Source: Hahellaceae bacterium
Lineage (GTDB): Bacteria > Pseudomonadota > Gammaproteobacteria > Pseudomonadales > Oleiphilaceae
Assembly: GCA_016716085.1 (NCBI GenBank)
Contig: JADJWY010000013.1
Span: 62,001-126,000, forward strand
Length of the DNA stretch: 64,000 bases
Direction: 5' to 3'
Every line of letters starts with the position of its first letter. The stretch's first letter is position 1. The position numbers were made by a program, and so were the translations under genes. The notes under the pieces are model-generated. The model saw nothing but the letters and a program-made list of their open reading frames with translations, was not told where the DNA came from and did not search any database. Shown one piece after another: positions 23,993-33,174 of this stretch.

Positions 23993-25204
23993 ATGCCTCT
24001 GGATCAGATCCTACTTGCCCGACAGCCCATCTATAACCCAGCCAAGTCAGTCATCGGTTATGAGCTGCTGTTTCGGTCCGAGGTCGCGCCCGAAAAATTC
24101 GATGGCAATCTGGCTACGTCTCAGGTACTCCTGAACGCCTATACTGAGAGTACGATCGAAGAAGTGACCGGAGGACAAAAAGCCTTCGTTAATTTCACTC
24201 GCGAACTGTTACTCCAACCCCCTCCTTTTTCACCTGAACACCTCACCATTGAAATACTGGAGGACATTGAACCGGATGCTGCAGTTCTGGCTGCGGTGGC
24301 GGACCTGAAGCGCAAAGGCTTTACACTGGCAATGGATGATTATGTGCCCGGCACCCGCTCTGATGCATTCCTGCCGTTTGTGGACATTGTAAAACTGGAA
24401 CTGCCTGCCATTGCCGAAAGTCGGCTGCCAGAGGTCATTCGTCAGTTGAAACAGCAACAAAAAAAGCTCCTGGCGGAAAAAATCGAAACCCACGAAGAGT
24501 TTCAACGGTGTGTAGACCTGGGCTGCGACATGTTTCAAGGTTACTTTTTAAGCAAGCCCCAGGTCGTCAAAGGCCGAAAACTGCCCCAAAACAAGATGGC
24601 AGTCATGCAACTCATCGCCACCATGCAGAATCCAGCGTTATCCATCGCACAGGTCATCGATATCATTACCAGGGATCCCTCTTTGGCCTTCAAACTGCTT
24701 CAGTTGGTCAATTCAGCGGCGTTCCGACGCTCGCGAAAAATTGAGTCCATCCACATGGCAGTAATGATGCTGGGTATCTCCCGCATTAAAGCCTGGGCAA
24801 CCTTGCTCGCGCTGACGGGCATGGATGACAAACCGGCCATTCTCGTCAACTTTGCCTTAACCCGCGCAAGGATGTGCGAGCTTCTGGCGCAATCTCTGGA
24901 ACCAGAGGCTGCGGATGCCTACTTTACGATAGGGCTTTTTAGTTGCCTGGAAGCTTTTTTCGATCTACCCGTCGCGGAGATCCTGCAGAAGCTCCCACTG
25001 GAGGAGCGAATTACAGACGCGCTGACGCGAATGAAAGGAAAGCCAGGACTTGCATTACACACAACAATTCAATATGAACGTTGCAATCTGGAAGGCATTC
25101 ACTGGTCGTTGCTGAAGCGCTTCGCCCTATCTCCGACCGACATCAGTCATATCTACCAACAATGCATACAGTGGCTGAACGAACAAGATTTGCCAAAGTC
25201 TTAA
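23993..25204 (+). CDS. EAL-like/HDOD signalling protein (YuxH type)
   Basis: This 403-residue cytoplasmic protein has an N-terminal EAL-like domain (about 1-200) followed by an HDOD domain (about 205-400). The EAL signature is degenerate: YELLFR replaces the E-A-L motif, and MDDYVPG stands where active enzymes have DDFGTG. It is therefore unlikely to hydrolyse cyclic-di-GMP, although it might bind it. The HDOD part shows ITRDPSLAFKLLQLVNSA and MLGISRIKAWATLLAL. Related proteins (for example Vibrio CdgJ) affect motility. It lies upstream of a GGDEF-EAL gene, separated by 80 bases. Confidence 0.88.
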   Translation: MPLDQILLARQPIYNPAKSVIGYELLFRSEVAPEKFDGNLATSQVLLNAYTESTIEEVTGGQKAFVNFTRELLLQPPPFSPEHLTIEILEDIEPDAAVLAAVADLKRKGFTLAMDDYVPGTRSDAFLPFVDIVKLELPAIAESRLPEVIRQLKQQQKKLLAEKIETHEEFQRCVDLGCDMFQGYFLSKPQVVKGRKLPQNKMAVMQLIATMQNPALSIAQVIDIITRDPSLAFKLLQLVNSAAFRRSRKIESIHMAVMMLGISRIKAWATLLALTGMDDKPAILVNFALTRARMCELLAQSLEPEAADAYFTIGLFSCLEAFFDLPVAEILQKLPLEERITDALTRMKGKPGLALHTTIQYERCNLEGIHWSLLKRFALSPTDISHIYQQCIQWLNEQDLPKS

Positions 25205-25284
25205 GCCACCTTTAACAACCCAGCGTGTTAGGCTATCGTTATACTATCGCTAATTCATTGACTTGAAGGCAATTAGAGCCCGAC

Positions 25285-27708
25285 ATGAATCTCGTTGAAC
25301 GTCTGAAACAATTTCGCGAATCGTCGCCGCTATCGTTTCGGATGCTCGGCTACATTCTGATGTGCAGTTCCATATTCACTCTCTTTGCCACTGGCATTCA
25401 GGTCTATTCCGATTACCGCAAGGATGTAAGCCTGGTCACCCAGCGAATGGAACTGATACGAACCAGCTATCAAAGTTCGCTGGCGCGCAGCCTTTGGTCG
25501 CTTGACCAGAAATTACTGAAGGTGCAGATGCAGGGCATCCTGAACCTTCCGGATATCGTCCATCTCCGCTTGAAAATTTATCCCGACAACATCATTGAGA
25601 TGGGCGCCCCCCCTGATGGCAGCGATACGCGATCCTTTACCATCGTGCTTCAGCACACCTCTGATGAAGTGTATGACCTGGGAGAGCTCACCATTACCGC
25701 CAGTCTGGATGAAATCTATCGGCAGTTGCGTGAACGCATCCTGGTCATTCTGACGACGCAGGCTTTTAAGACCTTTTTCCTGTCAGTCATCATCCTCTGG
25801 ATTTTCCAGTTTCTGGTTACGCGGCACTTAAGCAAGATGGCTCACTATACGAGAAGCCTCAAGATCGATGCACTGAATACCCCGCTGAAGCTGGATCGTA
25901 AGCCTTCCAGAGGTATTCCCGACGAACTGGAGAGGGTCACTGACGCATTGAATTCAATGCGTGAGTCGTTGCTGGCTGATATTGAAAAGCAAAATAAGGA
26001 TGCCGATGAGATCAGGCGTTTATCACTGGCGATTGAACAAAGCCCCTCATCCGTACTCATTTGTGACCACCGATGGAAAATTTCCTATGCCAATCAGAAA
26101 TTCCGCCACCTGACAGGCCATACCCTCAATACGATTATTGGGCAGCATCCCCGCAACCTGGCTGCCATCAGCCTTGATGATCAGCAGAATCATCAACTCT
26201 GGGACAATATAGAGATTCAAGTGGAGCGAGCCGGTATCTGGCAAGGTGAGATGCACAGCACCCGTATGGGGGGTGAAAAGTTCTGGGAGCAGGTTGTGAT
26301 TACCCCCATTCGTGACGAACAGGGACACATCGCACAGTTCCTGATTCTGGGTGAAGATATCTCTGTACGCAAACAATATGAGCAACAACTGCTCAAGCAG
26401 GCCAATTACGACCTCTTAACCGGGCTTCCGAATCGTATGCTGGCGCTGGACAGGCTCAAGCTGGCGCTCTCCCAATCGCGAAGGGAGCAGTCCCTGGTCG
26501 GCGTGATGTTTCTCGATCTTGATAATTTCAAGACCATCAATGATACGATGGGGCACGATGCTGGCGACACACTGCTGGTAGAGGCCTCCCGACGGATCTC
26601 CGCCTCGCTCAGGGGCAGCAGCACGGTTGCCCGACTTGGCGGAGATGAGTTCCTGATTGTTCTCCCCAGCCTGGAGACCCCCGAAGATTCGGATGTCGTC
26701 GCAGAACGAATTCTGGCCGCCTTCGCCCCCCCTTTCCTCCTGCATGGGCAAGAGGTCTTTATCAGCACCAGTATCGGCATTGCCATCTATCCCTTGGATT
26801 GTGATAACTCCAGTGCGCTGCTCCAGTATGCTGACACCGCCATGTATCAGGCTAAGAGCAAGGGCAAAAGTGCCTACCACCGCGTCACAACGGATATGGG
26901 TGAAACCTCGCGAGAACGCCTGAAACTGGATGCTTACTTGCGTAAAGCGCTCGAAAATAAAGAGTTGAGTCTGAACTATCAACCCATTGTAGAAACGGCA
27001 ACCGGACGACTGCTGGGTGCCGAAGCACTGTTACGGTGGGATCACCCGGTCATGGGCCGCATTTCTCCCGACAAATTCATTCCCCTGGCCGAAGAAACGG
27101 GCCTGATTGTCAGCATTGGCGAATGGGTACTTGAAACCGCGTGCCAGGCAACCAGTGAATGGAATTTGAAACATGGCCTTTCCCTCTGCATTGCCATCAA
27201 CGTCTCCCCTCGCCAGTTTCGCGACCAAAGTTTTGTGGAAACCGTGAAAAAAATACTGGATCGCCATCAGATTCCGGGTCATTTACTGGAACTTGAAATC
27301 ACTGAACGCCTGCTTCTGGATAACACGCTGGAAACCTATGAAATCCTCAATGCGCTGGATAAGCGCGGTGTGCGACTGTCGGTCGATGATTTTGGGACCG
27401 GTTATTCGGCACTGAGCTACCTCAAAAGCTATCCTTTTGACAGCCTTAAAATCGATCGTTCCTTCGTTAAAGATGTGAATACCGAGGCAGAAGACGCAGC
27501 ATTGGTCACCGCCATTATTACGATGGCACATAGTCTGGGTCTGAAAGTCATTGCGGAAGGCGTTGAGGATACGGCACAACTTCACTTTTTACGCAATAAA
27601 GGTTGTGACTGTGCCCAGGGTTATTTCTATAACCGCCCTGCACCAGGTCCTGAGTTCATCGAATGGGTACTTGCTAACGAGACCCTGCGAAACAGGAACG
27701 CTCAGTAA
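25285..27708 (+). CDS. membrane GGDEF-EAL protein with PAS domain
   Basis: This 807-residue cyclic-di-GMP enzyme has two transmembrane helices (about 20-40 and 155-180) flanking a periplasmic sensor. A linker, a PAS domain (about 250-370), a GGDEF domain with intact LGGDEF near residue 452, and an EAL domain with intact AEALLRW near 580 follow. The EAL part keeps INVSPRQF, ELEITERLL, SVDDFGTGYSAL, KIDRSFV and VIAEGVE. Both synthase and phosphodiesterase sites look active, so net activity depends on signals. No clear RxxD inhibitory site was identified before GGDEF. The gene is 14 bases before pta. Confidence 0.93.
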   Translation: MNLVERLKQFRESSPLSFRMLGYILMCSSIFTLFATGIQVYSDYRKDVSLVTQRMELIRTSYQSSLARSLWSLDQKLLKVQMQGILNLPDIVHLRLKIYPDNIIEMGAPPDGSDTRSFTIVLQHTSDEVYDLGELTITASLDEIYRQLRERILVILTTQAFKTFFLSVIILWIFQFLVTRHLSKMAHYTRSLKIDALNTPLKLDRKPSRGIPDELERVTDALNSMRESLLADIEKQNKDADEIRRLSLAIEQSPSSVLICDHRWKISYANQKFRHLTGHTLNTIIGQHPRNLAAISLDDQQNHQLWDNIEIQVERAGIWQGEMHSTRMGGEKFWEQVVITPIRDEQGHIAQFLILGEDISVRKQYEQQLLKQANYDLLTGLPNRMLALDRLKLALSQSRREQSLVGVMFLDLDNFKTINDTMGHDAGDTLLVEASRRISASLRGSSTVARLGGDEFLIVLPSLETPEDSDVVAERILAAFAPPFLLHGQEVFISTSIGIAIYPLDCDNSSALLQYADTAMYQAKSKGKSAYHRVTTDMGETSRERLKLDAYLRKALENKELSLNYQPIVETATGRLLGAEALLRWDHPVMGRISPDKFIPLAEETGLIVSIGEWVLETACQATSEWNLKHGLSLCIAINVSPRQFRDQSFVETVKKILDRHQIPGHLLELEITERLLLDNTLETYEILNALDKRGVRLSVDDFGTGYSALSYLKSYPFDSLKIDRSFVKDVNTEAEDAALVTAIITMAHSLGLKVIAEGVEDTAQLHFLRNKGCDCAQGYFYNRPAPGPEFIEWVLANETLRNRNAQ

Positions 27709-27722
27709 AAGGAGTTCGCCCA

Positions 27723-29873
27723 ATGGCTAAAGCCAAAGTTTTCTTTCTGGCCCCCGTATCCAGCCATGTCGGACTCACGTCAGTCTGCCTCGGTGTATTG
27801 AGAGCTCTCGACAGTGCCGGCTTGCGCGTCGCATTCTTTAAACCCATTTCACAATCCCGCAGCGGTAAAAGCCTGGACGACCGTACCGTCATTTTCGCAC
27901 GCAATCCCATGGGACTGACACCCTGCGACCCACTCTCCCTGAAACACGCTCTGCGCCGCATCAGCGAGAACCAAACGGATCTCCTGATGGAGGAGATTCT
28001 GGAAAACTACCATGATAGCGAAGAAAATGTTGATGTGGTGATTGCCGAAGGGTTGGTGGATACCGGCCATGAAGACTATGCGGCTCGTCTGAACGTCGAA
28101 ATCGCTCGTACCCTGAACGCTGAGGTCATCCTCGTCGCTGCGCCGGGGCGTCTGGATTTTGATGAATTAGAGGAGCAGGTCGGGATGGCTGCACAGCTTT
28201 TCGATTCGCCTCAGGACCCGGACGTCATCGGCTGCATTCTCAATAAAGTGTGCGCCCCTGAGTCCTCCGACTTTCGCATTACCGATCACCAAAACCATCC
28301 ACGCTGTGACCGTCGCATTCCCGACTACCACCGGGAAGTCGCCCTATTTCGCTCCGGGCGTATGAAACTCATCGCCGCCATAGCCTGGCAACCCGAGCTG
28401 GTTGCACCCCGCGTTTCAGACATCCTGACAACCCTGAGTGCAGAGGTCATTAATCCCGGCGAAATGCAACAGCGCCGCATCCTCCAGGTCACCGTGGTGG
28501 CCCGAACGTTGCCAAATATGCTCGAATCTCTGCGTTCTGGCACCCTGATTGTAACCCCTGGTGACCGGGAAGACATTATTGTCGCCGCCAGTATGGCGGC
28601 GTTAATTGGCGTTCCATTGGCGGGTATCCTGTTGACCGGTGGGCTGGTGCCTGACCGCAGAACCCAAAAACTTTGTATGCCCGCCATGGATACCGGTCTT
28701 CCGGTGCTCAGTACCCAGCAGGATACCTACCATACGGCCAATATGCTCTCCCGACTGGACTCAGAGGTGCCTGTCGACGACTATGAACGCATTGAGTCGG
28801 TTATTCATGGCATCGTCTCCCGCATTGATATCGACTGGCTGGCGCAGAGGGTACAGATCTCCCGCCCCTTGCGACTGTCTCCCGCCGCCTTCCGCTATCA
28901 GATTACGCAGAGAGCCAGGGCAGCCGCGAAAACTATCGTACTTCCCGAAGGCAATGAACCACGTACCGTCCAGGCCGCCATTATTTGCCACCAGCGCCAG
29001 ATCGCTGACTGCATTCTCATTGGCAAAACCACCGAAATTCAGGCGGTGGCCGAAGCGCAGGGCCTTCATCTGCCGGATTCACTGCGCATCATTGAACCCG
29101 ATCAGGTGCGTCAGCGTTATGTCGCACCGATGGTGGCCCTGCGTCAGCATAAGGGGCTAACGCCCCAAATGGCCGACGCTCAGCTGGAGGATACCGTTGT
29201 GCTTGCGACCATGATGCTGGCCATGGATGAGGTCGACGGACTCGTCTCTGGCGCCGTGCATACAACAGCCAACACCGTCCGCCCCGCGCTGCAACTTATC
29301 AAAAGTCGACCAGGTTCATCGGTCGTTTCGTCCGTTTTTTTCATGTGTCTGCCCGATCAGGTAGTCGTCTATGGCGACTGTGCGATCAATCCTGACCCAA
29401 CAGCAGACGAGCTTGCCGACATTGCGCTTCAATGCGCGGATAGCGCCATCTTGATGGGCATAGAACCCAAGGTTGCCATGCTGAGTTACAGCACCGGCAC
29501 ATCAGGAACCGGAAGTGATGTAGACAAAGTCAGGCAGGCGACCGAAAAAGCCAAGTCGTTACGCCCCGATCTATTGATCGATGGCCCCTTGCAGTATGAC
29601 GCTGCCGTCACACGTGAGGTGGCCGCAACCAAGGCGCCGGGGAGTCAGGTCGCAGGTCAGGCGACCGTGTTCGTGTTTCCAGACCTGAATACGGGCAACA
29701 CGACGTATAAGGCCGTGCAGCGGAGTGCAAACGTTGTCAGCATGGGCCCCATGCTGCAGGGACTCAAAAAACCCGTGAACGACCTGTCTCGCGGCGCACT
29801 CGTGGATGACATCGTTTATACAATCGCGCTGACCGCAATACAGGCAACACAGAATACTTCCGTCATGGACTAA
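27723..29873 (+). CDS. pta: phosphate acetyltransferase Pta
   Basis: Pta interconverts acetyl-CoA and acetyl-phosphate. At 716 residues it is the long form, with an N-terminal BioD/CobQ-like P-loop-type domain (FFLAPVSSHVGLTSVCLG), a DRTGG domain (about 215-330) and the C-terminal PTA_PTB catalytic domain (about 385-710). The catalytic domain contains VLPEGNEPRTVQAA, DGLVSGAVHTTANTVRPALQ, MLSYSTGTSGTGSDVDKV and FVFPDLNTGNTTYKAVQR. AGGAG lies 9 bases upstream of the ATG. The usual partner ackA is not adjacent here. Confidence 0.97.
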   Translation: MAKAKVFFLAPVSSHVGLTSVCLGVLRALDSAGLRVAFFKPISQSRSGKSLDDRTVIFARNPMGLTPCDPLSLKHALRRISENQTDLLMEEILENYHDSEENVDVVIAEGLVDTGHEDYAARLNVEIARTLNAEVILVAAPGRLDFDELEEQVGMAAQLFDSPQDPDVIGCILNKVCAPESSDFRITDHQNHPRCDRRIPDYHREVALFRSGRMKLIAAIAWQPELVAPRVSDILTTLSAEVINPGEMQQRRILQVTVVARTLPNMLESLRSGTLIVTPGDREDIIVAASMAALIGVPLAGILLTGGLVPDRRTQKLCMPAMDTGLPVLSTQQDTYHTANMLSRLDSEVPVDDYERIESVIHGIVSRIDIDWLAQRVQISRPLRLSPAAFRYQITQRARAAAKTIVLPEGNEPRTVQAAIICHQRQIADCILIGKTTEIQAVAEAQGLHLPDSLRIIEPDQVRQRYVAPMVALRQHKGLTPQMADAQLEDTVVLATMMLAMDEVDGLVSGAVHTTANTVRPALQLIKSRPGSSVVSSVFFMCLPDQVVVYGDCAINPDPTADELADIALQCADSAILMGIEPKVAMLSYSTGTSGTGSDVDKVRQATEKAKSLRPDLLIDGPLQYDAAVTREVAATKAPGSQVAGQATVFVFPDLNTGNTTYKAVQRSANVVSMGPMLQGLKKPVNDLSRGALVDDIVYTIALTAIQATQNTSVMD

Positions 29874-29894
29874 GCTTGCTACCGTGCCGAGACC

Positions 29895-31319
29895 CTAGTC
29901 CTTCTTTTTACGGCGCTTAGCCCGATATTTTTCTTTTTTGACATGCTTCATCAGACGTTCACGCTTATGAATCTGCCGGGGCGTGAGACGGTTGACCTTG
30001 TTTGCAAAAGGATTTTCACTGCCTTTGAATTCAAAACGGATCGGTGTGCCGCGAATATTCAGCGCCTGACGAAAGGTATTTTCGAGATAGCGTTTATAAC
30101 TGTTGGGTAATTCGTCTGTCTGATTTCCATGTATGACAATAATCGGCGGATTCGAGCCCCCCTGATGCGCCATACGCAGTTTGATTCGCCGCCCATTGAC
30201 CAGCGGAGGAGGATGCGAGCCAGTGGCATCCTGCAGATAGTCTGTCAGCAATCGGGTGGGCCACTTTTTCATCGCTGCTTCAAAGCACTCTTCGATTGAT
30301 CGGTACAAATCGCCCACCCCTGTGCCGTGCAAGGCTGAAATCAGGTGCAAGCGGGCATACCCCGCAAAGCCGAGGCGACGATCAATTTCTGACTTGATCT
30401 GTAAGCGATCATCCGGCGACAGACCATCCCACTTATTGATGGCCAGCACAATGGCTCGCCCCGATTCCATCGCGAATCCAAGCAGGTGCAAATCCTGATC
30501 AACGATACCCTCTCGGGCATCCATCACCAGGATGACCACATGAGAATCCTTAATGGCTTGCAGGGTTTTGACGATTGAGAATTTCTCAACCGTCTCACTC
30601 ACATTTTTCCGCCGCCTGACACCTGCCGTGTCAATCAGCGTGTAAGGCTTACCATGACGCTCATAAGGTATAAAGATCGAATCGCGTGTCGTTCCAGGCT
30701 GGTCAAAGACGACAACACGCTCTTCACCCAGCATTCGGTTCACCAGGGTGGACTTACCCACATTGGGACGCCCAATGATACCAATCACAATGCCCTGATC
30801 AGCCGTAGGGGTGTCATCGATGGCACTGTCGAAAGGTTCCAGTGCTTTATCCAGCAGTGAACGAATGCCACGGTTGTGACTGGCGGAGATATGCAGTGTT
30901 TCCGCAAAACCTAACGAATAGAAGTCAACACCCGCCAGATCCTCGCGCAGACCGTCAACCTTGTTGATGACCAGAATGGTACGTTTACCGCGGGTTCGCA
31001 ATTCACGGGCGATCAACTCATCCGCGGCAGTGAGCCCATCGCGTGCATCAACCACAAACAGAACCAGATCAGCCTCATTCATTGCAGTGTAGGATTGTAT
31101 CGCCATGGAGGCATCAATCCCCTGTTCTTCACCGCTGATACCGCCTGTGTCGACAACGATAAAGCCTTTGCCGTCAAACTCACCTTCACCGTACTTGCGA
31201 TCTCTCGTCAACCCGGCAAAGTCGGCTACCAGCGCATCACGGGTTCGGGACAGCCTGTTGAACAGCGTCGATTTTCCAACATTAGGTCTGCCCACCAGGG
31301 CGATCACCGGCTTACTCAC
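29895..31319 (-). CDS. der: ribosome biogenesis GTPase Der (EngA)
   Basis: Der is a tandem-GTPase factor for 50S assembly. I chose the GTG at 31319, which has AGGAG 7 bases upstream, giving 474 residues; a longer frame would overlap bamB. Both G domains are intact: GRPNVGKSTLFNRL with DTGGI and NKVD in the first, and GRPNVGKSTLVNRM with DTAGV and NKWD in the second. A C-terminal KH-like domain ends in a Lys-rich tail KKEKYRAKRRKKKD. The gene begins 4 bases after bamB ends. Confidence 0.97.
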   Translation of the reverse strand: MSKPVIALVGRPNVGKSTLFNRLSRTRDALVADFAGLTRDRKYGEGEFDGKGFIVVDTGGISGEEQGIDASMAIQSYTAMNEADLVLFVVDARDGLTAADELIARELRTRGKRTILVINKVDGLREDLAGVDFYSLGFAETLHISASHNRGIRSLLDKALEPFDSAIDDTPTADQGIVIGIIGRPNVGKSTLVNRMLGEERVVVFDQPGTTRDSIFIPYERHGKPYTLIDTAGVRRRKNVSETVEKFSIVKTLQAIKDSHVVILVMDAREGIVDQDLHLLGFAMESGRAIVLAINKWDGLSPDDRLQIKSEIDRRLGFAGYARLHLISALHGTGVGDLYRSIEECFEAAMKKWPTRLLTDYLQDATGSHPPPLVNGRRIKLRMAHQGGSNPPIIVIHGNQTDELPNSYKRYLENTFRQALNIRGTPIRFEFKGSENPFANKVNRLTPRQIHKRERLMKHVKKEKYRAKRRKKKD

Positions 31320-31323
31320 ACCC

Positions 31324-32475
31324 TTACTCCTGCCGCCAGGCACTGAGTGTGCCGTCATTTGAATAGATATAGATCAAGTCGTTGGCCACAAAGGCAGGCA
31401 CTCGAATCCCGTCTTCGTCACCCGGTCGGAAGCGACCCACAATTCGGCCATCCGTCTGATTGAGGACATGCATGTAACCCTCGAAATCCGGCAGCACCAC
31501 ATAGGACTGCCAAACAACCGGTGCGCCCAGATAACGGTATGCCAACTCATTATTGGACCAAACCCTGGCACCTCCATCTCGCTTGAAGGCCGCAACCTCT
31601 CCCGCGGGGGTCGTAATAAATAGTGCGTTATAACCGACTGAAAGATCGGAGTAACTGGAAGCCTCGGTAGCCCAGACCACCGTTCCACTAAAGGGATCCA
31701 GTTCAACCAGACGCCCCTGGTAAGCCACAGCAAACAGTCGGTTATCGACCATGAAGATGGCGCTATCCACATCAATTAAACGCTCTAGCTCGGTTCGTCC
31801 CTTGGCCTCCGCAACCCGCTGCTCCCACTGCAGCTCTCCGCTACGGACGGACAGGGAAACAACCGTGCCGTTAGAGAGCCCGGCAATAATCGAATCCTTG
31901 AACAACAATGGCACGGCATCCCCTCGCAATGACAGTGAGGGTTCCGTGGTATTGAGGTACTCCCAGCGCTTAACACCATCTTTCTGCCCCAGCGCCGTCA
32001 CCCGACCATCAATCGTTTGCACAACCACACTATCGCCAACGGTCAGAGGCTTCACAACTGACTCGCTGGTCAGTGCCGCTTCCCAGATTATTTCCCGGGT
32101 TGCCGTATCAAAGGCCATAATTTTTCCGGCTTCCTCTACCAGAAAAAGCAAGCCCTGATTGGCCGCAAGCCCCGCCGTGATAGAACGCTCCAGATCTTCT
32201 TTCCAAAGACGCTCGCCCTCAACCGGTTCGAGAGCCGTCACCAGGCCCTCGGCATCGACGACGTATAATACGCCGTCCATGAACACAGGCCGCAAATCCA
32301 GAATCTGCTCCGCACTGCCTACACCGACATCAAACCACCATGCACGCTCCAGGGTCACCTCAGGCTTGATGCTCTGAAGTTCCGCAGGTGGTGGTCTTGC
32401 GTCATCGGCTGAACAGGCTGCCAGAAGCAGCGCCAGTAAAACGCCTCCAATACCCCGAATAAAAGCCATGTACAA
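31324..32475 (-). CDS. bamB: outer-membrane assembly lipoprotein BamB
   Basis: BamB supports the BAM complex in beta-barrel insertion. The 383-residue frame opens with TTG at 32475, which has GGGAG 7 bases upstream; the ATG at 32469 is the alternative. The lipobox is LLAACS near residue 20, followed by an eight-bladed propeller with PQQ-like repeats (DGVLYVVDAEGLVTALEP, LLFLVEEAGKIMAFD, SVVVQTIDGRVTAL, and later LYIYSNDGTLSAW-like). It lies between yfgM and der as in other gammaproteobacteria. Confidence 0.95.
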   Translation of the reverse strand: MYMAFIRGIGGVLLALLLAACSADDARPPPAELQSIKPEVTLERAWWFDVGVGSAEQILDLRPVFMDGVLYVVDAEGLVTALEPVEGERLWKEDLERSITAGLAANQGLLFLVEEAGKIMAFDTATREIIWEAALTSESVVKPLTVGDSVVVQTIDGRVTALGQKDGVKRWEYLNTTEPSLSLRGDAVPLLFKDSIIAGLSNGTVVSLSVRSGELQWEQRVAEAKGRTELERLIDVDSAIFMVDNRLFAVAYQGRLVELDPFSGTVVWATEASSYSDLSVGYNALFITTPAGEVAAFKRDGGARVWSNNELAYRYLGAPVVWQSYVVLPDFEGYMHVLNQTDGRIVGRFRPGDEDGIRVPAFVANDLIYIYSNDGTLSAWRQE

Positions 32476-32477
32476 GA

Positions 32478-33143
32478 TTAGGCTCCCGCCAGATCGTCAA
32501 TTTTGATTTCCAGCAGGCGGGTTTCGCCCCCATTCTTCTGGGCATTCGCCAAGGCAGACTCATAGGCCGCCCGCGCCTCTTTGAGTTTACCCTGTGTCTT
32601 GAAAATATCCCCTTTCAATTCATCAAAGTAGGCGGCAAAGCCCTCAGCCGGCTTGCCTGAAAGCAGGGAGAGCGCCTCGTCCGCCTGATCGCGCAAGGCC
32701 AGCACTCGCGCAAGGCGAACCTGAATAACAGAGGCCAGTGCGGTATCTGTATTGGCTTTGAGAGCCTCGCGCAGGGCTTTCTCAGCATCCTCATAACGTG
32801 AATCTTCTACTGCTGTTTTGGCCAACATCAGGCGCGCATAGATGGCGTATCGGGAGTCCTGGTTTTCCTTGAGAATTTCTTCGGAAAGAAACGCGACATT
32901 ATTCACTTTTTCTTCCGCTTTATCGCCCTCCACCGCCGGTGGTTGAGCACTGGCATCGAGCAATTGCTGAAATTGAATGGAGCGATGCTCACGAGCTTCA
33001 ATCTGGTTTTGTTGATAGGCCTTCCAGCCAAACAAACCCGCAAGAGCGACAGCAACGCCGACCAGCAAACTCGTACCGTTATCTTTCCACCACTGCTTAA
33101 GCGCAGCGACCTGTTCGTCTTCCGATCGCAAATAGTCAGTCAT
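32478..33143 (-). CDS. yfgM: YfgM, SecYEG-associated TPR protein
   Basis: This inner-membrane protein of 221 residues is oriented N-in, C-out and associates with PpiD and the Sec translocon. I chose the ATG at 33143, with GGGAG 5 bases upstream, over an ATG four codons earlier. The N-terminal cytoplasmic part is MTDYLRSEDEQVAALKQWW, followed by one helix (LLVGVAVALAGLFGWKAY) and a periplasmic tetratricopeptide region. It is 31 bases after hisS on the same strand and immediately upstream of bamB. Confidence 0.92.
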   Translation of the reverse strand: MTDYLRSEDEQVAALKQWWKDNGTSLLVGVAVALAGLFGWKAYQQNQIEAREHRSIQFQQLLDASAQPPAVEGDKAEEKVNNVAFLSEEILKENQDSRYAIYARLMLAKTAVEDSRYEDAEKALREALKANTDTALASVIQVRLARVLALRDQADEALSLLSGKPAEGFAAYFDELKGDIFKTQGKLKEARAAYESALANAQKNGGETRLLEIKIDDLAGA

Positions 33144-33174
33144 ATCGACTCCCACTCATTGTTATTCAACTCCA

